Shown: positions 44,530-52,846 of the stretch, one piece after another
Layout of the letters: the number at the start of each line of letters is the position of its first letter
Position numbering within the stretch: position 1 is the stretch's first letter
NCBI RefSeq assembly: GCF_900162615.1
Contig: NZ_FUFN01000008.1
Location: 186,001-250,000 of the forward strand
Length of the DNA: 64,000 bases
DNA from: Virgibacillus proomii
Lineage (GTDB): Bacteria; Bacillota; Bacilli; Bacillales; Amphibacillaceae
Direction of reading: 5' to 3'
Translations under genes and position numbers: made by a program
Notes under the pieces: generated by a model
Told to the model about the DNA's origin: nothing
What the model saw: only the letters and a program-made list of their open reading frames with translations
The model's database searches: none

Positions 44530-45718
44530 CTAAATTCACCTCATTAACACTGGATAGGGCAGCAATGACTGCACCTCTCACAATAATTCCTACTAATTTT
44601 TCATTTTCTACTACAGCAACTGGAATGGGTGAATTATAGATGAGGTCAAAAATCTCATGCATCGATGTATCTTTGCCTACAATCGGAATATCGTTTTGCA
44701 GAATTTCTTGTAACTTGGTTATTTCTTTTTTCACTGCTCTTGAAGCACTATCTGCAGAAATATATCCTTTTAAATTCCGTTGACTATCAACAACAAAAAT
44801 ACTTGACAATCCTTCTTCACGCATTCGTTCTAAAGCAACCCTTGGCCCATGCTTTTCTATGTTGACCGTCTCTGGACGTTTCATAATATGTTGTGCAGTT
44901 AATACTTTAGAACGATCTACATCCTCAACAAACTTTTGAACATAGTCATTCTCTGGATTGACTAAAATTTCTTCAGGTGTACCAATTTGTACAATATTTC
45001 CATCCTTCATCAGTGCAATCCGATCACCAATTCGTAGAGCTTCATCAAGATCATGGGTAATAAAAATAATTGTTTTCTGCATTTTTCCTTGTAAATCCAA
45101 CAACTCATCTTGCATTTCTTTACGAATTAATGGATCCAATGCAGAAAAAGCCTCATCCATTAAAAGAATCTCTGGATCATTTGCTAATGCACGAGCAAGC
45201 CCTACTCGTTGCTGCATTCCCCCAGACAACTGATTTGGCTTTTGATGTAAATAATCGCCTAATCCAACTAACTTTAGTGCTTTTTCAGCTTTTTTCCGTC
45301 GTTCCTCTTTATCTACTTTTTGAATTTCTAATCCATACTCTGCATTTTGCAGAATAGTTCTATGTGGAAACAGACCAAAATTTTGAAACACCATACTCAT
45401 TTTTTTTCTACGCACATTACGCAATGCACGTTTATCCATTTTCATTATGTCTTCTCCGTCAATTAATACGGTGCCTTCTGTTGGCTCAATTAAACGATTA
45501 AGCAGTCGCACAAGGGTAGATTTACCACTTCCTGATAATCCCATAATAACAAAAACCTCTCCTTGTTCGACAGAAAAAGAAGCACGATTAACTCCAACAG
45601 TGTTTCCTGTTTCTTTTAGTATTTCTTCTTTTGTCAAACCCTTATCCAGTAACTTTGTAACTTGCTTTGGATTTTTACCAAATATTTTTGATAAATTTTT
45701 TGCTTCTATGATCGGCAC
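44519..45718 (-). CDS. opuAA: Glycine-betaine ABC transporter ATPase OpuAA
   Basis: A 399-residue ATPase with Walker A GLSGSGKST, signature LSGGMQQRVGLARAL, Walker B ILLMDEAFSALD and a C-terminal pair of CBS domains (VLTAQHIMKRPE onward) that in OpuA-type systems sense ionic strength. I prefer GTG 45718, six bases after GAGGTG; ATG 45745 lacks a ribosome site. It is first in opuAA-AB-AC-AC. The operon stands where B. subtilis has hpr. Confidence 0.94.
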   Translation of the reverse strand: MPIIEAKNLSKIFGKNPKQVTKLLDKGLTKEEILKETGNTVGVNRASFSVEQGEVFVIMGLSGSGKSTLVRLLNRLIEPTEGTVLIDGEDIMKMDKRALRNVRRKKMSMVFQNFGLFPHRTILQNAEYGLEIQKVDKEERRKKAEKALKLVGLGDYLHQKPNQLSGGMQQRVGLARALANDPEILLMDEAFSALDPLIRKEMQDELLDLQGKMQKTIIFITHDLDEALRIGDRIALMKDGNIVQIGTPEEILVNPENDYVQKFVEDVDRSKVLTAQHIMKRPETVNIEKHGPRVALERMREEGLSSIFVVDSQRNLKGYISADSASRAVKKEITKLQEILQNDIPIVGKDTSMHEIFDLIYNSPIPVAVVENEKLVGIIVRGAVIAALSSVNEVNLDVE

Positions 45719-45864
45719 ATCTTTCACCTCATTTTTCAGTTTCATCTACGAGTACTTCGACCTAATACTTTTTAATCATAGCTAATCCATACAAAGCCTT
45801 TAAAAAATTTGAATCATGGATTCATAGATTTTCAAAAGCTCCGAACAAAATCATTTACTTTATT

Positions 45865-46052
45865 ACTATAACGATTTTATTTATTCAACACAAACTTTAA
45901 ATACTTTAAGTTTTGTACATATTTTTTATACAGTTAATACTGAACAAAAAATATGTACTATATACTCTGTATAACTCCCAAATACTCCAGTATGCTGCTA
46001 GATAAGTAAGTTTTATTGATTGTAAATTTAGTGTAACCTTGATATATCAAGG
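45865..46052. promoter_or_regulatory. opuA/gbsR divergent control region
   Basis: On the minus strand TTGTGT-17-TATAGT (45865-45893) is a likely opuA promoter. At 45915-45927 and 45946-45958 GTACATATTTTTT and AAAAAATATGTAC form a perfect 13-bp inverted repeat with an 18-base spacer, overlapping a plus-strand TTGTAC/TAATAC candidate promoter of the regulator. A second palindrome CCTTGATATATCAAGG is at 46037-46052. Both are candidate GbsR-type operators. Confidence 0.6.
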
Positions 46053-46067
46053 CTTTAGGGGGATTTC

Positions 46068-46562
46068 ATGATTAAACCTCAAATCGAATATATTAACAAT
46101 AAAATTTTATTAGAGCTTACCAAAACAGTGGAAATGTTCGGTTTAACATCAACGGAATCAAGACTTTTTGCATATTTATATTTAGCGGAGCATCCTATGA
46201 CACTTGATGAGATGGCTGAGGCTTTAGGAAAGAGTAAAACATCTATGAGTACAAGCATTCGTTCCCTGGCTGATCAGAATTTAGTAACACGAGTGTGGAA
46301 AAAAGGTGTAAGAAAAAGCTTATATAGAGCTCAAACACAACTGTTCAAATCGCTTATGATCTCTCATCTAAATAAATGGATTGATGATGCTAATCAACAA
46401 AAACAATCTTTTGAAGAGCTAGAAAAATTATTAAAAGAAATAGCCAACGAACATAATGAAAAGCACCTATCAGAAATAAAGCGGATGCAAGAGCATGTTC
46501 AATATCTGATACATTTTCATCAAGAAATAGAAAACATTTTTAGCAAAATAAAACAGGATTAG
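46068..46562 (+). CDS. GbsR/OpcR-type regulator, divergent from opuA
   Basis: A 164-residue MarR-like winged-helix protein of the GbsR family, which senses choline or betaine and controls osmoprotectant genes. The wing-helix is LTSTESRLFAYLYLAEHPMT, then EALGKSKTSMSTSIRSL, and RVWKKGVRKSLYRA. A coiled C-terminal half follows. Its location divergent to opuA makes it the probable regulator of glycine-betaine uptake. It occupies the hpr position but is not ScoC-like in sequence. Confidence 0.85.
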   Translation: MIKPQIEYINNKILLELTKTVEMFGLTSTESRLFAYLYLAEHPMTLDEMAEALGKSKTSMSTSIRSLADQNLVTRVWKKGVRKSLYRAQTQLFKSLMISHLNKWIDDANQQKQSFEELEKLLKEIANEHNEKHLSEIKRMQEHVQYLIHFHQEIENIFSKIKQD

Positions 46563-46603
46563 CAAGGCATTTATACTGACAATGACATCCTTGCTAATCC
46601 TTT
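46555..46603. terminator. Bidirectional terminator gbsR-type/yhaI
   Basis: AGGATTAGCAAGG (46555-46567) and CCTTGCTAATCCT (46589-46601) are perfectly complementary over 13 bases and overlap the ends of both convergent genes. Confidence 0.85.
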
Positions 46604-46929
46604 ATATGGTCAATAATTTTTAGAAATTCATCCATTAAAGAAGGATAGTATCCTTCTTTTTTTAATGCAATAATTGTCTTATTTGGCTCTAATTTTTCCG
46701 TTAACATTCCAACAAAATGAAGCAATAAGGAAGTAAAATCGAGCAACCCCTCTTCTGATTGCTTTAGATATTGACAGTTAAGATAACTAATTCTGTTCAT
46801 CAACTTATTATATTCCTGTTCTGTTAAACCTTTGTCAATGATTAATTTCGTAAATGGATACTTATCAGTATTAATCACTTTAGAAAGTAACTGTAAATGA
46901 AAAGCAGCCGTTTCAGCCTTATTACTCAT
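46594..46929 (-). CDS. yhaI: YhaI-like DUF1878 protein
   Basis: A 111-residue protein matching the YhaI/DUF1878 pattern: HLQLLSKVINTDKYPFTKLIIDKGLTEQEY at the start, LLHFVGMLTEKL, and YPSLMDEFLKIIDHI at the end. It is likely soluble and helical. Position agrees with B. subtilis yhaI. Function unknown. Confidence 0.82.
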   Translation of the reverse strand: MSNKAETAAFHLQLLSKVINTDKYPFTKLIIDKGLTEQEYNKLMNRISYLNCQYLKQSEEGLLDFTSLLLHFVGMLTEKLEPNKTIIALKKEGYYPSLMDEFLKIIDHIKD

Positions 46930-47094
46930 GTTAATCTTCTCGCTCTCCTTCCTCCCTAGGTCTTATCATTATAACATGCATACAGACAATATATTCCATT
47001 TAAATTTGATAGCGACATTTCTCTCTACAGAAGAAGTAGAACAAAAGCTAGAAGCATTCGAGTAGTGGCGTATAAACAGCAGATCTTCTGACGA

Positions 47095-47241
47095 GATAAA
47101 GTGAAACTTCATTCCGTGAAACGCTTTCTACACGAAATGTTAGTTGAACGAATCGGGCATTTAGATGCCTTTTTCTACCACTTTGGCTTCTTCGTATTGC
47201 CTACACTCTTGAAGTGGGAGATTACGGCACCTTACATGCGG
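47095..47241 (+). repeat. Repeat A array, unit 1 (short form)
   Basis: Stem 1 is CATTCCGTG/CACGAAATG (one mismatch); the ACCGCAAGGG module is absent. It ends TTACATGCGGGATAT, which is also the start of the next unit. Confidence 0.8.
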
Positions 47242-47414
47242 GATATAGGGAAACTTCATTCGTGGAACGTTCCTTACACGAATGTTAGTACCGCAAGGGT
47301 ATGACCTAAAGGCCCCTTGAACGAATCGGGCATTTAGGTGCCTTTTTCTACCACTTTGGCTTCTTCGTATTGCCTACACTCTTGAAGTGGGAGATTACGG
47401 TACCTTACATGCGG
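47242..47414 (+). repeat. Repeat A array, unit 2 (long form)
   Basis: Stem 1 CATTCGTG/CACGAATG is perfect. It has ACCGCAAGGGTATGACC. Stem 3 is AGGTGCC/GGTACCT, with a G-T wobble. Confidence 0.82.
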
Positions 47415-47589
47415 GATAAAGGGAAACTTCATTCGTGGAACGTTCCTTACACGAATGTTAGTACCGCAAAGGTATGACCTAAAGGCCCCTTGAACGAATC
47501 GGGCATTTAGGTGCCTTTTTCTCTCTCTTCTACTTCTCCCTGCTCCTTTAATTCTTAGAAGGGAGAGACTTACGATACCTTACATCTGG
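47415..47589 (+). repeat. Repeat A array, unit 3 (long form)
   Basis: Nearly identical to unit 2 in its first 120 bases, then diverged in the loop of stem 3. Ends TTACATCTGGGATAT. Confidence 0.82.
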
Positions 47590-47632
47590 GATATAGGGAA
47601 ATGCATTCAAGGACTGCTTCTTTCCTTGAAGA
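47590..47632 (+). repeat. Repeat A array, unit 4 fragment
   Basis: Only GATATAGGGAAATGCATTC and a stem-1-like TTCAAGG/CCTTGAA remain. Confidence 0.6.
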
Positions 47633-48312
47633 CAGTAGTTGAAAACTTAAGTTCTCAACTACCTGGAATAACAAAACCATCATCTCTTATTGTCGACCAT
47701 CCACTAATTGAAAATTTACAGGCATTGTTAACATCACATAAAGCTTTACGTTTCATTAACTTTTAAGGGATAGCAGTCAACATTTTCATACGAATAAATA
47801 ATACAACTTCTGGTTATTTTTAAATATTTGTTAACATGGAAAAAAACTTCTCAAAACCTATTGCTTTTTCCAGTTAATTTTACTATGATTCTTGAAGGAA
47901 AACAAAAGCTGGAAACGCCTTGATTAGCCCCCACAAACGCTGGAACTCTGACGAGGGTGCTGCCCGGGAGTGAAGCGACCTCCATGGGCTAGGTCTAAAG
48001 CTGGATAATGAACAAAATTAGTTTCCTAGACGATAAAAATCGTCTAATGATTAAGCCTTAAAAGCAAGTATGCTTTAGCTACACTTAAAACGTTAAATTT
48101 TTTGCGTCATCGAGTAATTTCTATACTGAAATTATGCTTTACTAGAGTATAATTACGTATTTCAATAAAGGAAAAAAGCCTAGGTCAGTTAAGATCGGAA
48201 ATGTTCTTGAAAATAACGAAGTATCGTTACCTACCTGTTCTGGTGCAGTCCGATACTAGCAACGTCGTACTGTGCATCGAAATTCGAAACGACATAGATT
48301 CACACTATATGC

Positions 48313-48470
48313 CAAAGTGAATCTTTAATCAGTGGAGATTTTCTTTTATCCCCACTGATGGTTGATGAACAGAATCGGACATCTGACTTGCAGTTGAGTC
48401 CTCCACTTATCCTGGGTTCACCTTGTAGCAAGGAAGTAGAGATCTTACTGCTAGTTACATGCGGGATAAA
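48313..48470 (+). repeat. Repeat A variant (short form)
   Basis: Stem 1 is ATCAGTGG/CCACTGAT. Stem 3 is ACTTGCAGT/ACTGCTAGT (one mismatch), sharing no sequence with AGGTGCCGT/ACGGCACCT. The 3' end TTACATGCGGGATAAA is unchanged. Confidence 0.75.
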
Positions 48471-48563
48471 AAATGAGACACTAGAAAGAAATTTGCTGCA
48501 TCTCTTTTACCGGGCTTCTGAACATCCTATAAATAAACTTTAAAAAGGTCTGGAGGAATCAAC

Positions 48564-49115
48564 ATGAATTGCTGGAAATCCATTAACCTCACAAAGGAAT
48601 TCGGCCGTAATCGGTTATTTATTGTGTCGAGCCTAATCGCTTTATCTGCTTTTATCTTTTTATATGTACTAATCTCCATGCTGCAAGGAGCATCAACAAA
48701 AGTTAGTGAGGCAGGTATGGTTCCCTTTCTTCTTCTACTTGTGCTTTTGCCAACTATTCATTCGTGCATGCACATTTTACCTTTAATTATGATGAACAAA
48801 CGAATAAAAATTATTTTCAAACTTAAAAATAAGTGTTTTCCCGTTTTCTACTATTATACGAAATATCATTTAACAAAAAAAGCATATACCTTAGTTGCTA
48901 TAGCTCCAACCATCTTGTTAATTATCCCTGGAGTCGTAGCAAGTTATTATTTTAACCATTACACAGTCTATATTTTATTACTGACTTCCATTCATATTGG
49001 CCTTGCCTTTATGGATCTTTTAAATATCTGTTATTTATGGAGGGCGCCAAAACAATCCTTAATTGAAAATAAAGGCGAGGAAAACGGCTTCGATATTCTT
49101 ATTCGTGATCATTAA
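48564..49115 (+). CDS. yhaJ: YhaJ-like DUF3267 membrane protein
   Basis: A 183-residue membrane protein with about four hydrophobic segments. It starts MNCWKSINLTKEFG and has an HSCMH motif near residue 66 where zincin-like DUF3267 proteins usually have an HxxxH motif. The end (WRAPKQSLIENKGEENGFDI) fits the YhaJ group. The glutamate of a protease HEXXH is missing, so activity is doubtful. ATG follows TGGAGGA. Synteny with yhaI and prsA supports the call. Confidence 0.72.
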   Translation: MNCWKSINLTKEFGRNRLFIVSSLIALSAFIFLYVLISMLQGASTKVSEAGMVPFLLLLVLLPTIHSCMHILPLIMMNKRIKIIFKLKNKCFPVFYYYTKYHLTKKAYTLVAIAPTILLIIPGVVASYYFNHYTVYILLLTSIHIGLAFMDLLNICYLWRAPKQSLIENKGEENGFDILIRDH

Positions 49116-49144
49116 GGATAACATAATTATCCCCGAAGTTCGCT

Positions 49145-49176
49145 AGTTTTTCTAGTTAGAGCTAGAAAAACTACTA
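49145..49176. terminator. Hairpin after the yhaJ-like gene
   Basis: TAGTTTTTCTAG/CTAGAAAAACTA is a perfect 12-bp stem with a six-base loop, about 35 bases after the stop. Confidence 0.55.
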
Positions 49177-49226
49177 TTAAAACGATATCCAGCATGTATA
49201 GGCGGACATTCGTTACCTCCCCAGCA

Positions 49227-49261
49227 AAACAGGTCTGATGTTTCTATCAGACCTGTTTTCG
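49227..49261 (+). terminator. Second terminator after the yhaJ-like gene
   Basis: AAAACAGGTCTGAT/ATCAGACCTGTTTT, a perfect long stem ending in T residues. Confidence 0.8.
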
Positions 49262-49432
49262 TATCTAAAAAAATCCATCTTAAATCATAAAATAGTGAAC
49301 TACTAGTTTTCAATCTTTCTTGTTTGTTTTTGTTGCAACTTAATCAGAGTTTGAGTAATATACAAATATTCTCTGTTCAGATGATTAAACTTTTGCTACA
49401 GTATAGAGTATGATATTTTTATAAGGTAAGGA

Positions 49433-49604
49433 GATAAAGTGAATCTCCAATCAGTCGGGGTTTTCTTTTATCCCCCGATTGCTAGTACCGCAAGGGTATG
49501 ACCTATAGGTCTCTGAATAGAATCGGACATTTGGCAGTTGGATCTCCTAAGGTTTACCTCGTAGCATAGAAGTAAAGCTAATGCCAGTTACATGCGGGAT
49601 AAAG
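49433..49604 (+). repeat. Repeat A variant (long form)
   Basis: GATAAAGTGAATC to GCGGGATAAAG. Stem 1 is CAATCAGTCGGGG/CCCCCGATTG. The ACCGCAAGGGTATGACC module is intact. Stem 3 is TTGGCA/TGCCAG in place of AGGTGCCGT/ACGGCACCT. Confidence 0.78.
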
Positions 49605-49651
49605 AAAACCCTTGTCATTGGTCATTTTTAAATAAATTAGGGGGGAGTTTA

Positions 49652-49837
49652 ATGAATATCATTTTCCTTATTTATGGATTTATTGTATTCCTTATTTTTA
49701 ATTCATTAACCCATCAATTTTGTGTCAAAATGGAAATGGAAGCACTAAAGCAAGGGAAAATGTTTCGTGTTATTAATGTAATGATTACTATTTTACTCGT
49801 CTGTTCTTATTTAAGAGTAACAAATCTGATGGTGTAA
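49652..49837 (+). CDS. Small membrane protein, unknown
   Basis: I do not recognise it. 61 residues from ATG 49652, which has a strong GGGGGGAG site. Two hydrophobic helices (about 3-19 and 40-58) are joined by a charged segment (KMEMEALKQGKMFR). The frame is open to 49592, but that stretch lies partly in the A repeat. It stands between yhaJ-like and prsA, separated by repeats. Confidence 0.6.
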   Translation: MNIIFLIYGFIVFLIFNSLTHQFCVKMEMEALKQGKMFRVINVMITILLVCSYLRVTNLMV

Positions 49838-50462
49838 TAATCTAAGCTAGCTGTTACTTAAACATAAAGATAAATGGACAACCATCAAATCTTACCTTTT
49901 TAGTTAAGGAGATGTTAGTTGCACTTATGCTGAATATTTGTCGAGTCATCCACAACGTAAGACCAGTATACTTTATGTAGAAAATTGATTCCACAATCTT
50001 AGCATACATAGAATATGTTACATGTTTTCAAATAAAAGCAATTTTACTTTACTTTTTAAAGCTAGATGAAATAAAGGGACTTATTATCCATGCTGAAAAG
50101 ATAATCAATTGAAACCCTGATCAGCTAACAGCTAAGACAATATCCTTTAAAAGTCACATTGCTTTAGCTGGAGCTTTCCTTACCCTTGGAAAAGGCCATT
50201 ACTGTCAAAGCTTTTCTTGTCTTATTACATCGCCGATACTAGCACAACCTATGGATCAAAATTTGGGACAGCGAAATGGATATGTTTAGATCAAAGCTAA
50301 AAACAAAACAACTTAAGAAAGGAACCATTTTCTGCAACTACCAATTACAAAATGAAAATTTTTGTATTTTAATTTATAATGAACTATATTTTTTACTTCA
50401 TAATATGTTATATTTAATGCTAGGGGAGAATTATTGTACAAGCAGATTAGGAGTGTTTATGT
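49838..50462. other. Gene-free interval before prsA
   Basis: AT-rich with no convincing gene. A word GCCGATACTAGCAC near 50230 also occurs near 48250 and may mark a degenerate repeat. Confidence 0.4.
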
Positions 50463-51350
50463 ATGAAGAAAACAGCAATTGCTGTCACATTAGCTGCAAG
50501 TGTACTTGCATTAGGAGCTTGTAGTTCGGATGATGAAGCTGTAGTTAAAACAGATTCAGGAGATGTGACGAAGGAAGAATTTTACGAGGCCTTAAAGGAT
50601 CGCCATGGAGAAAGTGTCCTACAAGAATTGGTGACCATGGAAGTACTCGGAGATAAGTATGACGTTTCGGATGATGATGTAGATAAAGAAATTAAAAAGA
50701 TGAAGGATCAGCTTGGTGACCAATACGATGCTGTTATTCAACAACAGTTTGGCAGTGAAGATGCCATGCGAAATATCATCAAAATAAGTCTTCTTCAAGA
50801 AGAAGCTATATCTGAAGACGTTAAAATTAAGGAAGATGAAATTAAAGAATTATACGACCGTAAAAATACAGAAATAAAAGCACAGCATATCTTAGTAGAA
50901 GATGAAAAAAAAGCCAAAGAAGTTAAGAAAAAGCTGGATGACGGTGGAGACTTTAACAAATTAGCTAAAGAATATTCTACGGATGGTTCTGCAGAAAAAG
51001 GCGGGGATCTTGGTTTCTTCTCAGCTGGACAAATGGTTCCAGAATTTGAAGATGCTGCTTATAGTATGAAAAAAGGCGAAGTAAGTGATCCAGTAAAATC
51101 CCAACACGGGTACCATATTATTAAAGTAAATGACAAGCGAGAGAAAAAAGAAAAACTTGGAAAATATGAAGATGTAAAAGAAGATTTACGTCGTGAATTA
51201 TTGACACAAAAAATGGATCCGGTAAAAGCACAGGAAAAAATCGATAAAATTCTTCAAGATGCAAATATCGATGTAAAAATTAAAAAATATAAAGATATGT
51301 TTAAACAAACAGATGGAAAAGATCAAAAAGATGAGGAAGCTAAAGGTTAA
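50463..51350 (+). CDS. prsA: PrsA foldase lipoprotein
   Basis: A membrane-anchored peptidyl-prolyl isomerase that folds secreted proteins. 295 residues with a lipobox LALGAC (Cys at about residue 20), an N-terminal chaperone region, and a parvulin domain from about residue 137 (KAQHILVEDEKKA, YSTDGSAEKGGDLGFFSAGQ, VKSQHGYHIIKV). The lysine-rich C-terminus is normal. ATG is nine bases after AGGAG. It is monocistronic. Confidence 0.96.
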   Translation: MKKTAIAVTLAASVLALGACSSDDEAVVKTDSGDVTKEEFYEALKDRHGESVLQELVTMEVLGDKYDVSDDDVDKEIKKMKDQLGDQYDAVIQQQFGSEDAMRNIIKISLLQEEAISEDVKIKEDEIKELYDRKNTEIKAQHILVEDEKKAKEVKKKLDDGGDFNKLAKEYSTDGSAEKGGDLGFFSAGQMVPEFEDAAYSMKKGEVSDPVKSQHGYHIIKVNDKREKKEKLGKYEDVKEDLRRELLTQKMDPVKAQEKIDKILQDANIDVKIKKYKDMFKQTDGKDQKDEEAKG

Positions 51351-51361
51351 ACGTGAAACAT

Positions 51362-51405
51362 AATAATAAAGGCTAGCCACGAAATGTGGACTAGTCTTTA
51401 TTATT
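51362..51405 (+). terminator. Terminator of prsA
   Basis: AATAATAAAG/CTTTATTATT outer stem with inner CTAG/CTAG pairing, 12 bases after the stop. Confidence 0.75.
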
Positions 51406-51505
51406 AAGGATATTTAGTTTAGTACGGCACCTCATTCACAACGACGTAAAATTTTCACCGTGCATCAGGTGTTGTATCTCTTAGAGCTAATAATGTCTTT
51501 TTATG

Positions 51506-51697
51506 TTACATCACTTGTTTGTTCTTGCTTTTCAATTCCCTTTCTTTGCGTAAGCGTTCCATATATATTTCTCCTTCTTGCTCAATGAAATGCTCCTCCA
51601 TTTTCCTTTCGGCACGCATTCCACGAAATGCCATATAGCCGCTAAAAAAGATGAGAATGATCATCATAAATACCCACCATGGCACTCCTAGTATCAT
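51506..51697 (-). CDS. yhaL: YhaL-type small membrane protein
   Basis: 63 residues: one N-terminal helix (PWWVFMMIILIFFSGYMAF) and a charged tail (EEHFIEQEGEIYMERLRKER) closely like B. subtilis YhaL, a sporulation-associated protein next to prsA. ATG 51697 follows GGAGG. Convergent with prsA, downstream of yhaM. Confidence 0.88.
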   Translation of the reverse strand: MILGVPWWVFMMIILIFFSGYMAFRGMRAERKMEEHFIEQEGEIYMERLRKERELKSKNKQVM

Positions 51698-51886
51698 TAT
51701 TTCCGCCTCCTTGTCCTTCCCTTATAAACTATATGAAGACAAGCGAAAAAAAATAACCGTTAAGATAAATCTAGTTGGAGTTGTTTACTTTTACCCGGAA
51801 TAAAATGGAATTTACTGAAACTAAAGACAACGTTCTTTCGGTTATCTTCTTGTTTTTAAGCAAAGCTATTCTGTGTTCTGTTGGCA

Positions 51887-52846
51887 CTATTTTTCAAATA
51901 ACGGCTTATAAAAAGCACGATTATCCATTGCAAATAACCGTTCTGTGAAATCGCCAGGCTTTACTTTTTCAAGGGAACGATTTAGCATATTCAATTTGGC
52001 ATCGAGCATATCAATCAGATGTAAAATCTCTGCTTCACGAACAAGTGGCGGCTTCGGACTACCCCATTCCGCTTTTCCATGGTGACTTAACACTAAATGC
52101 TGTAATACAATAACCTCTTCTTCCTCTTCCAGTTGCATTTCATTTGCCATTATCCCGATTTCTTCTACCATCATTGGAATATGACCAAGTAATTTACCTT
52201 TTGTCGTATAAGATGTAGAGACAACACCAGATAGTTCCTTTATTTTTCCAATATCATGAAGAATAATACCAGCGTATAACAGGTCCTTATTTAGTTCAGG
52301 ATAAAGCTTATGAATTTCCCTTGCAATGGCAAGCATGCTAACGATGTGATGTGCTAATCCCGAGACGTATTCATGATGATTTTTAGTTGCAGCCGGATAT
52401 GTTAATAATGATTCTTGATATTTTTTTACAAATGCACGTACAATTCTTTGCAATGTTGGGTTTTTCATTTCAAAAATAGCTTCTGTTAACCGTTCTATTA
52501 ATCTTTCTCTTTCTACGGGAGCCTTTTCCACAAAATCCGAGACTTTAACCTGATCCGTTGGCTGAGCTGGACAAATGGAGAATATTTTTAATTGTGCTTT
52601 ACCTCGAAACTGATTTACTTCACCTGCAACCCAAACAATTTGTTCAGCGATAAATAAAGTTTCATCCTCTTTACTAGCATCCCATAGCTTTGCCTCAATT
52701 TCTCCAGTTGCATCACGAAGCATTAACGTAAGAAATGGTTTTCCATTACTTGTTAAACCTTTCGTTGCTTCTCTAATTAATAAAAAGCCTTCATATGAAT
52801 CACCTATCGAAACATGACCTATCCCTTTTTTAACATCTTGCTTCAT
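51887..52846 (-). CDS. yhaM: 3'-5' exoribonuclease YhaM
   Basis: A 319-residue protein with an N-terminal OB-fold (about residues 15-85, GFLLIREATKGLTSNGKPFL) and an HD domain (HHEYVSGLAHHIVSM, LHDIGKI, LSHHGKAEWGSPK). In B. subtilis it trims RNA and also acts on single-stranded DNA. ATG 52846 is preceded by GGATGGA. In B. subtilis it directly follows yhaN; here a GbsR-type gene stands between them. Confidence 0.93.
   Translation of the reverse strand: MKQDVKKGIGHVSIGDSYEGFLLIREATKGLTSNGKPFLTLMLRDATGEIEAKLWDASKEDETLFIAEQIVWVAGEVNQFRGKAQLKIFSICPAQPTDQVKVSDFVEKAPVERERLIERLTEAIFEMKNPTLQRIVRAFVKKYQESLLTYPAATKNHHEYVSGLAHHIVSMLAIAREIHKLYPELNKDLLYAGIILHDIGKIKELSGVVSTSYTTKGKLLGHIPMMVEEIGIMANEMQLEEEEEVIVLQHLVLSHHGKAEWGSPKPPLVREAEILHLIDMLDAKLNMLNRSLEKVKPGDFTERLFAMDNRAFYKPLFEK

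Larger units (their letters stand above)
46930..48563. other. 1.6 kb gene-free, repeat-rich interval
   Basis: Holds the tandem A array (47095-47632), a hairpin GTAGTTGA/TCAACTAC near 47634-47665, an unusually GC-rich patch near 47940-48000, a hairpin AGACGATaaaaATCGTCT near 48027-48044, a CCGATACTAGCA word shared with 50230, and an A variant at 48313. No gene is convincing. Confidence 0.6.

Noticed and set aside
46068..46562. ScoC (Hpr) orthologue
   Set aside because: Synteny suggested it, but the KSKTSMSTSIRSL and WKKGVRKSLY motifs are those of the GbsR family.
47095..47304. 67-codon frame in the tandem array
   Set aside because: It is repeat sequence; the frame is not kept in other copies.
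47095..47632. CRISPR array
   Set aside because: Units are about 147-175 bases, contiguous and internally structured, with no short repeats and unique spacers, and no cas genes.
49592..49651. 20-codon N-terminal extension of the small membrane protein
   Set aside because: It begins inside the A repeat; the strong ribosome site points to ATG 49652.
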